Assembly: GCA_944320865.1 (NCBI GenBank)
Contig: CALUJC010000009.1
Coordinates: 1 to 64,000 of the forward strand
Direction of reading: 5' to 3'
DNA from: an uncultured Bacteroides sp.
GTDB lineage: Bacteria; Bacteroidota; Bacteroidia; Bacteroidales; Bacteroidaceae
DNA: 64,000 nt
The translations under genes and the position numbers were made by a program. Positions 59,965-64,000 of this stretch are shown one piece after another. The notes beneath the pieces were generated by a model. It did not search any database, was not told the DNA's origin, and saw only the letters and a program-made list of their open reading frames with translations. How positions within the stretch are numbered: the stretch's first letter is position 1; every line of letters starts with the position of its first letter.

Positions 59965-60080
59965 CTTTATCCGCATTAAAGCGCTGCTTTATCCCTAATA
60001 AAGCAATGCTTTACCCGTAATAAAGCAACACTTTACTCCTAATAAAGTAACACTTTATTTTTGATAAAGAAAAAATAAAG
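59964..60080. repeat. Tandem array, 5 units of 22 nt plus a partial, dyad in each
   Basis: Units start at 59964, 59986, 60008, 60030 and 60052. The form is GCTTTATCCCTAATAAAGC (7-nt arms, 5-nt centre) plus 3 nt. Unit 2 is perfect. Unit 4 has G-to-A in the left arm and the matching C-to-T in the right, so the dyad is kept while the sequence moves. It lies between araD and araA; the rest of that gap to 60220 shows no structure. Confidence 0.85.
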
Positions 60081-60220
60081 TACTATATCACTATCGGACA
60101 ACCACTTGCACGGCAGCCGATGCTGCCGCAGGAAAAATCCTGCACACGCCGGCGGAGCAAAAAACATCCGGTAAAACAAGAATACAAAGACCTATAAACA
60201 CGTTTTAAAATATAAACATT

Positions 60221-61747
60221 ATGAACACATTTGACCAATACGAAGTATGGTTCATCACAGGGGCACAGCTCCTGTACGGAGGCGATGCAGTCATTGCAGT
60301 AGACGCACACAGTAACGAAATGGTAGCCGGGCTGAACAATAGCGGCCGTCTGCCCATAAAAGTAGTGTATAAAGGCACCGCCAACTCCTCGAAAGAAGTG
60401 GAGGCCGTGATGAAGACCGCCAACAACGACGACAAGTGCATCGGCGTCATCACCTGGATGCACACCTTCTCGCCCGCCAAAATGTGGATTCACGGCCTGC
60501 AACAACTCAAGAAGCCGTTGCTCCACCTGCATACCCAATACAACAAGGAAATTCCCTGGGACACCATGGACATGGACTTCATGAACCTCAACCAGTCGGC
60601 ACACGGCGACCGCGAGTTCGGGCACATCTGCACCCGCATGCGCATCCGCCGCAAGGTAGTGGTAGGCTATTGGCAAGACGGGGAAACCCAGCGCAAGATT
60701 GCCGTGTGGATGCGCGTATGCGCCGCCTGGGCCGATGCGCAGGACATGCTCATCATCCGCTTCGGCGACCAGATGAACAACGTGGCCGTGACCGACGGCG
60801 ACAAAGTAGAGGCCGAAGTGCGCATGGGCTACCACGTAGACTATTGCCCCGCCAGCGAGCTGATGGAATACCACGCCCGGGTGAAGGATGCCGACGTAGA
60901 CGCCCTCGTCGCCACCTACTTCCAGGAGTATGACCACGACAAAGAGCTGGAAGACAAGTCGACCGAAGCCTACCGGAAGGTATGGAACTCGGCCAAGGCC
61001 GAACTTGCCCTGCGCGCCATCCTGAAAGCCAAGGGCGCCAAAGGCTTCACCACCAACTTCGACGACCTGGGCCAGACGGACGGAAGCCACTTCGACCAAA
61101 TCCCCGGCCTGGCCAGCCAGCGCCTGATGGCCGAAGGTTATGGTTTCGGAGCCGAAGGCGACTGGAAGTCGGCCGCCCTCTACCGCACGGTGTGGGTGAT
61201 GAACCAAGGCCTGACGGGCGGCTGCTCCTTCCTGGAAGACTATACGCTGAACTTCGACGGGGCGAACAGTGCCATCCTGCAAGCCCACATGCTGGAAGTC
61301 TGCCCGCTCATTGCCGCCAAGAAGCCCCGCTTGGAAGTACACTTCCTGGGCATCGGCATCCGCAAGAGCCAGACGGCACGCCTGGTGTTCACCTCGAAGG
61401 TAGGCACCGGCTGCACGGCCACGGTGGTAGACCTGGGCAACCGCTTCCGCCTGATTGTGAACGACGTGAAGTGCATCGAGCCGAAGCCGCTGCCCAAACT
61501 GCCCGTCGCCAGCGCCCTTTGGATTCCGCAACCCAGCTTCGAAGTGGGTGCAGGTGCCTGGATACTGGCCGGCGGCACACACCACTCTTGCTTCTCTTAC
61601 GACCTGACGGCCGAGTATTGGGAAGACTATGCCGAAATAGCAGGCATCGAAATGGTACACATCAACAAGGACACCAACATCAGCGACTTCAAGAAAGAGC
61701 TTCGCATGAACGAAGTGTACTACATGCTGAACAAGGCGCTCTGCTAA
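60221..61747 (+). CDS. araA: L-arabinose isomerase
   Basis: Converts L-arabinose to L-ribulose with a metal ion; 508 residues, the usual length. Family blocks include [87 protein letters not shown], the metal-site [12 protein letters not shown] and the C-terminal [21 protein letters not shown] cytoplasmic enzyme. It follows the 22-nt array and precedes araB by 13 nt. Confidence 0.97.
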   Translation: MNTFDQYEVWFITGAQLLYGGDAVIAVDAHSNEMVAGLNNSGRLPIKVVYKGTANSSKEVEAVMKTANNDDKCIGVITWMHTFSPAKMWIHGLQQLKKPLLHLHTQYNKEIPWDTMDMDFMNLNQSAHGDREFGHICTRMRIRRKVVVGYWQDGETQRKIAVWMRVCAAWADAQDMLIIRFGDQMNNVAVTDGDKVEAEVRMGYHVDYCPASELMEYHARVKDADVDALVATYFQEYDHDKELEDKSTEAYRKVWNSAKAELALRAILKAKGAKGFTTNFDDLGQTDGSHFDQIPGLASQRLMAEGYGFGAEGDWKSAALYRTVWVMNQGLTGGCSFLEDYTLNFDGANSAILQAHMLEVCPLIAAKKPRLEVHFLGIGIRKSQTARLVFTSKVGTGCTATVVDLGNRFRLIVNDVKCIEPKPLPKLPVASALWIPQPSFEVGAGAWILAGGTHHSCFSYDLTAEYWEDYAEIAGIEMVHINKDTNISDFKKELRMNEVYYMLNKALC

Positions 61748-61760
61748 AATAATATATACT

Positions 61761-63359
61761 ATGGACGCAAAACAAACCATCGAAACGGGCCGGGCGATAT
61801 TGGGCATCGAGTTCGGCTCCACCCGCATCAAGGCCGTTTTGATTGACCAAGAGAATAGCCCCATTGCCCAAGGCAGCCACAGCTGGGAGAACCAGTTGGT
61901 GGACGGGCTGTGGACGTATAGCATAGAGGACATCTGGCAAGGCCTGCAAGATTGCTATGCCGACCTCCGCAAGAACGTGAAAGAACTGTATGGCATCGAA
62001 ATAGAGACACTGGCCGCCATAGGCATCAGTGCCATGATGCACGGCTATATGGCCTTCGACAAGGAGGGAGAAATCCTTGTGCCCTTCCGCACCTGGCGCA
62101 ACACCAATACGGGAAAGGCCGCCACGGCTTTGTCCGAACTGTTCGTCTACAACATTCCTTTGCGTTGGAGCATCTCCCACTTGTATCAGGCCATCCTGGA
62201 CAACGAGGAACATGTGCAAGCCATCGACTTCCTCACCACCCTTGCAGGCTTCATCCACTGGCAACTGACCGGCCGGCGCGTGCTGGGCATCGGCGATGCT
62301 TCGGGCATGCTTCCCATCGACCCTGCCACCAAGGATTATTCGGCAGAGATGGTCGCCAAGTTTGATAGCCTCATTGCCGGCCGTGAATACCGTTGGAAGT
62401 TGCCGGACATCCTGCCCCAGGTATTGCTGGCGGGCGACAATGCCGGTAGCCTTACGCCGGAAGGCGCCAAACGCCTCGACGTGTCCGGACACTTGAAGGC
62501 AGGAATTCCTTTCTGCCCGCCCGAAGGCGATGCCGGCACGGGCATGGTGGCCACCAATGCAGTGAAGCAACGCACGGGAAACGTCTCGGCCGGCACATCT
62601 TCCTTCTCCATGATCGTGCTGGAGAAAGACCTCTCGAAGCCCTACGAAGTGATAGACATGGTGACTACGCCGGACGGAAGCCCCGTGGCCATGGTGCATT
62701 GCAACAATTGTACTTCCGACCTCAATGCGTGGGTCAATATCTTTAAGGAGTATCAGGAATTAATGGGCATTCCTGTAGACATGGACGAGCTTTATGCCAA
62801 GCTCTACAGCCATGCACTGGACGGAGAGGCCGATTGCGGCGGGCTTATCTCCTACAACTATTTCTCCGGCGAACCGGTTACCGGATTAACCGAAGGCCGC
62901 CCCTTGTTTGTGCGCTCCGCCAACGACAGGTTCAGCCTGGCCAACTTCATGCGCGCCCACCTGTATGCATCGGTAGGTGTGCTCAAGCTGGGCAATGACA
63001 TCTTGTTCAAGGAGGAGAAAATCAAAGTAGACCGCATCACCGGACATGGCGGATTGTTCAAGACGAAAGGTGTGGGGCAACGCATCCTTGCCGCCGCGCT
63101 CAACTCTCCTATTTCGGTCATGGAAACAGCCGGAGAAGGCGGCGCATGGGGCATTGCCTTGCTGGGGGCTTATCTGGTGAACAATGCCAAGCAGCTATCA
63201 CTTGCCGACTTCCTGGACAAACAGGTATTTGCCGGAAACACCGGAGTGGAAATCAAACCCGTGCCCGAAGATGTGAAAGGATTCAATGCCTACATCGAAA
63301 GCTATAAAGCCGGGTTGCCTATCGAGGAGGCCGCAGTCAGATGCAAGACTAACGGGTAA
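61761..63359 (+). CDS. araB: FGGY-family ribulokinase (xylulokinase-like), AraB
   Basis: A sugar kinase of 532 residues. [20 protein letters not shown] is the ATP phosphate-1 loop; [19 protein letters not shown] and [12 protein letters not shown] lie in the first domain; [33 protein letters not shown] and [17 protein letters not shown] form the second FGGY domain and nucleotide site. By sequence it sits nearer xylulokinase-type than E. coli AraB, but its place after araA fits L-ribulose phosphorylation. Last gene of the cluster. Confidence 0.92.
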   Translation: MDAKQTIETGRAILGIEFGSTRIKAVLIDQENSPIAQGSHSWENQLVDGLWTYSIEDIWQGLQDCYADLRKNVKELYGIEIETLAAIGISAMMHGYMAFDKEGEILVPFRTWRNTNTGKAATALSELFVYNIPLRWSISHLYQAILDNEEHVQAIDFLTTLAGFIHWQLTGRRVLGIGDASGMLPIDPATKDYSAEMVAKFDSLIAGREYRWKLPDILPQVLLAGDNAGSLTPEGAKRLDVSGHLKAGIPFCPPEGDAGTGMVATNAVKQRTGNVSAGTSSFSMIVLEKDLSKPYEVIDMVTTPDGSPVAMVHCNNCTSDLNAWVNIFKEYQELMGIPVDMDELYAKLYSHALDGEADCGGLISYNYFSGEPVTGLTEGRPLFVRSANDRFSLANFMRAHLYASVGVLKLGNDILFKEEKIKVDRITGHGGLFKTKGVGQRILAAALNSPISVMETAGEGGAWGIALLGAYLVNNAKQLSLADFLDKQVFAGNTGVEIKPVPEDVKGFNAYIESYKAGLPIEEAAVRCKTNG

Positions 63360-63422
63360 TGAGCTCCACACGATAGACATGGACTATTTCCTGCACGTCA
63401 CATAATGTTTTTCGGTTAGAAT

Positions 63423-63490
63423 CCCATCAAACTGCCTGTATCGGGTAAACAAACCTGAAGTACGGCAGTTTGATGGGATAATTCTATTTT
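63423..63490 (+). terminator. Rho-independent terminator of the arabinose cluster
   Basis: CCCATCAAACTGCC (63423-63436) and GGCAGTTTGATGGG (63464-63477) are exact complements over 14 bp, followed by AATTCTATTTTTAA. It lies 64 nt past the araB stop. Confidence 0.85.
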
Positions 63491-63560
63491 TAATACTCCT
63501 TTTACGGCATAATCAGATGCTATTAATGCGCAAGTTGTAGGTTTTCTGACAAATACTTAC

Positions 63561-63568
63561 TAACTTTG
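63561..63568 (+). promoter_or_regulatory. -7 promoter box of the serine acetyltransferase gene
   Basis: TAACTTTG, exact TAnnTTTG match, 26 nt before the ATG at 63595. Confidence 0.6.
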
Positions 63569-63594
63569 CAAACTGTAACACAAGGATATCACGA

Positions 63595-64000
63595 ATGAGT
63601 CCCTTCAACTTTACCCACATCTTGATACAGGCAGTCGACGAGCTCTCGGAAAGCGAGTCTTACAAAGGACTGTTCCACCAGCACACGGACGGCAACCCGC
63701 TGCCTTCGGCCAAGGCGCTGCGCGACATTGTTGAACTGGCGCGCGCCATCATTTTCCCCGGTTACTTCGGAAACTCTACGGTAAACAGCAATACAGTAAA
63801 ATATCACATCGGCGTCAATGCAGAACGGTTGTACGACCTGCTCACCCAGCAAATCCTGGCGGGCTTGTGTTTCGGCGACGAATGCGAGTGCGACGGCAAC
63901 CGACGCGAAGAGGCCGCCCTGCTTGCCGCCCGCTTCATCAGCACCCTGCCCGGAATGCGGCGCGTGCTTGCCACCGATGTGGAGGCCGCCTACAACGGCG
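63595..64000 (+). CDS. cysE: Serine O-acetyltransferase, 5' part cut by the window edge
   Basis: An open frame of 135 codons runs from ATG 63595 off the right edge. MSPFNFTHILIQAVDELSES starts the helical N-terminal domain; ALRDIVELARAIIFPGYFGN, TVKYHIGVNAERLYDLLTQQ and EEAALLAARFISTLPGMRRV match the long (EpsC-type) serine acetyltransferases of Bacteroidota. The left-handed beta-helix with the acetyl-CoA site would follow outside. It makes O-acetylserine for cysteine synthesis. Confidence 0.85.
   Translation, partial: MSPFNFTHILIQAVDELSESESYKGLFHQHTDGNPLPSAKALRDIVELARAIIFPGYFGNSTVNSNTVKYHIGVNAERLYDLLTQQILAGLCFGDECECDGNRREEAALLAARFISTLPGMRRVLATDVEAAYNG

Noticed and set aside
59964..60080. 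CRISPR array
   Set aside because: Units are contiguous with a 22-nt period and no unique spacers, and no cas gene is present. The same holds for the arrays at 23403, 31834 and 4018.

Overview
The window looks like chromosome of a gut Bacteroidales species (Bacteroides, Phocaeicola, Mediterranea or a close relative). The evidence is a SusC/SusD pair with a hybrid two-component sensor, many promoters of the Bacteroidota form TTTG-(18 to 20 nt)-TAnnTTTG, lipoprotein signals on many secreted proteins, and Bacteroides-type gene neighbourhoods. Most genes are GC-rich at third positions, more so than in the best-known Bacteroides. No tRNA, rRNA, CRISPR array, transposase or prophage gene was found.

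Region 1 (1-23.4 kb). A minus-strand polysaccharide utilization locus reads, in transcription order: carboxylesterase, SusC, SusD, GH3, carboxylesterase (paralogue of the first), CE1-type esterase, GH3, carboxylesterase. Four of its eight genes are esterases, which suggests an acylated substrate such as feruloylated hemicellulose. Divergently oriented are a small coiled-coil gene, a DUF5053-like gene and a 1282-residue hybrid two-component sensor, the likely inducer of the locus. Between them lies a broken gene remnant with an 11-nt tandem repeat. A THUMP-like methyltransferase gene follows the sensor.

Region 2 (23.4-47.7 kb). A TonB-dependent receptor and a secreted purple-acid-phosphatase-like enzyme form a pair behind three 11-nt-spaced repeats that resemble a Pho box. 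Then come housekeeping genes: a GNAT-like protein, parE-coaD-S41 protease, an aquaporin, the sdhCAB (fumarate reductase/succinate dehydrogenase) operon, a PepSY-like lipoprotein, the U32 protease-DUF2007-thioesterase-dprA operon divergent from dusB, a PAP2 phosphatase, an NAD-epimerase and a CDF metal transporter.

Region 3 (47.7-55.4 kb). An RHS-repeat protein ends in a WHH-type nuclease toxin tip and is followed by an overlapping DUF2019-like immunity gene. Both the tip and the immunity gene are AT-rich against a GC-rich RHS body. RNase R and a TolB-like lipoprotein follow.

Region 4 (55.4-64 kb). The L-arabinose cluster encodes a sodium symporter, aldose 1-epimerase, Nudix-type AraR, AraD, AraA and AraB, with a palindrome upstream as candidate operator. 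The start of a serine acetyltransferase gene runs off the right edge.

The most unexplained structure is intergenic. Four tandem arrays share an exact 22-nt period but differ in sequence; three have a clear dyad in each unit and the fourth (23403) is palindromic mainly as a whole. There are also three families of dispersed palindromic or iteron-bearing elements, and a promoter-terminator pair that would give a roughly 60-nt RNA.
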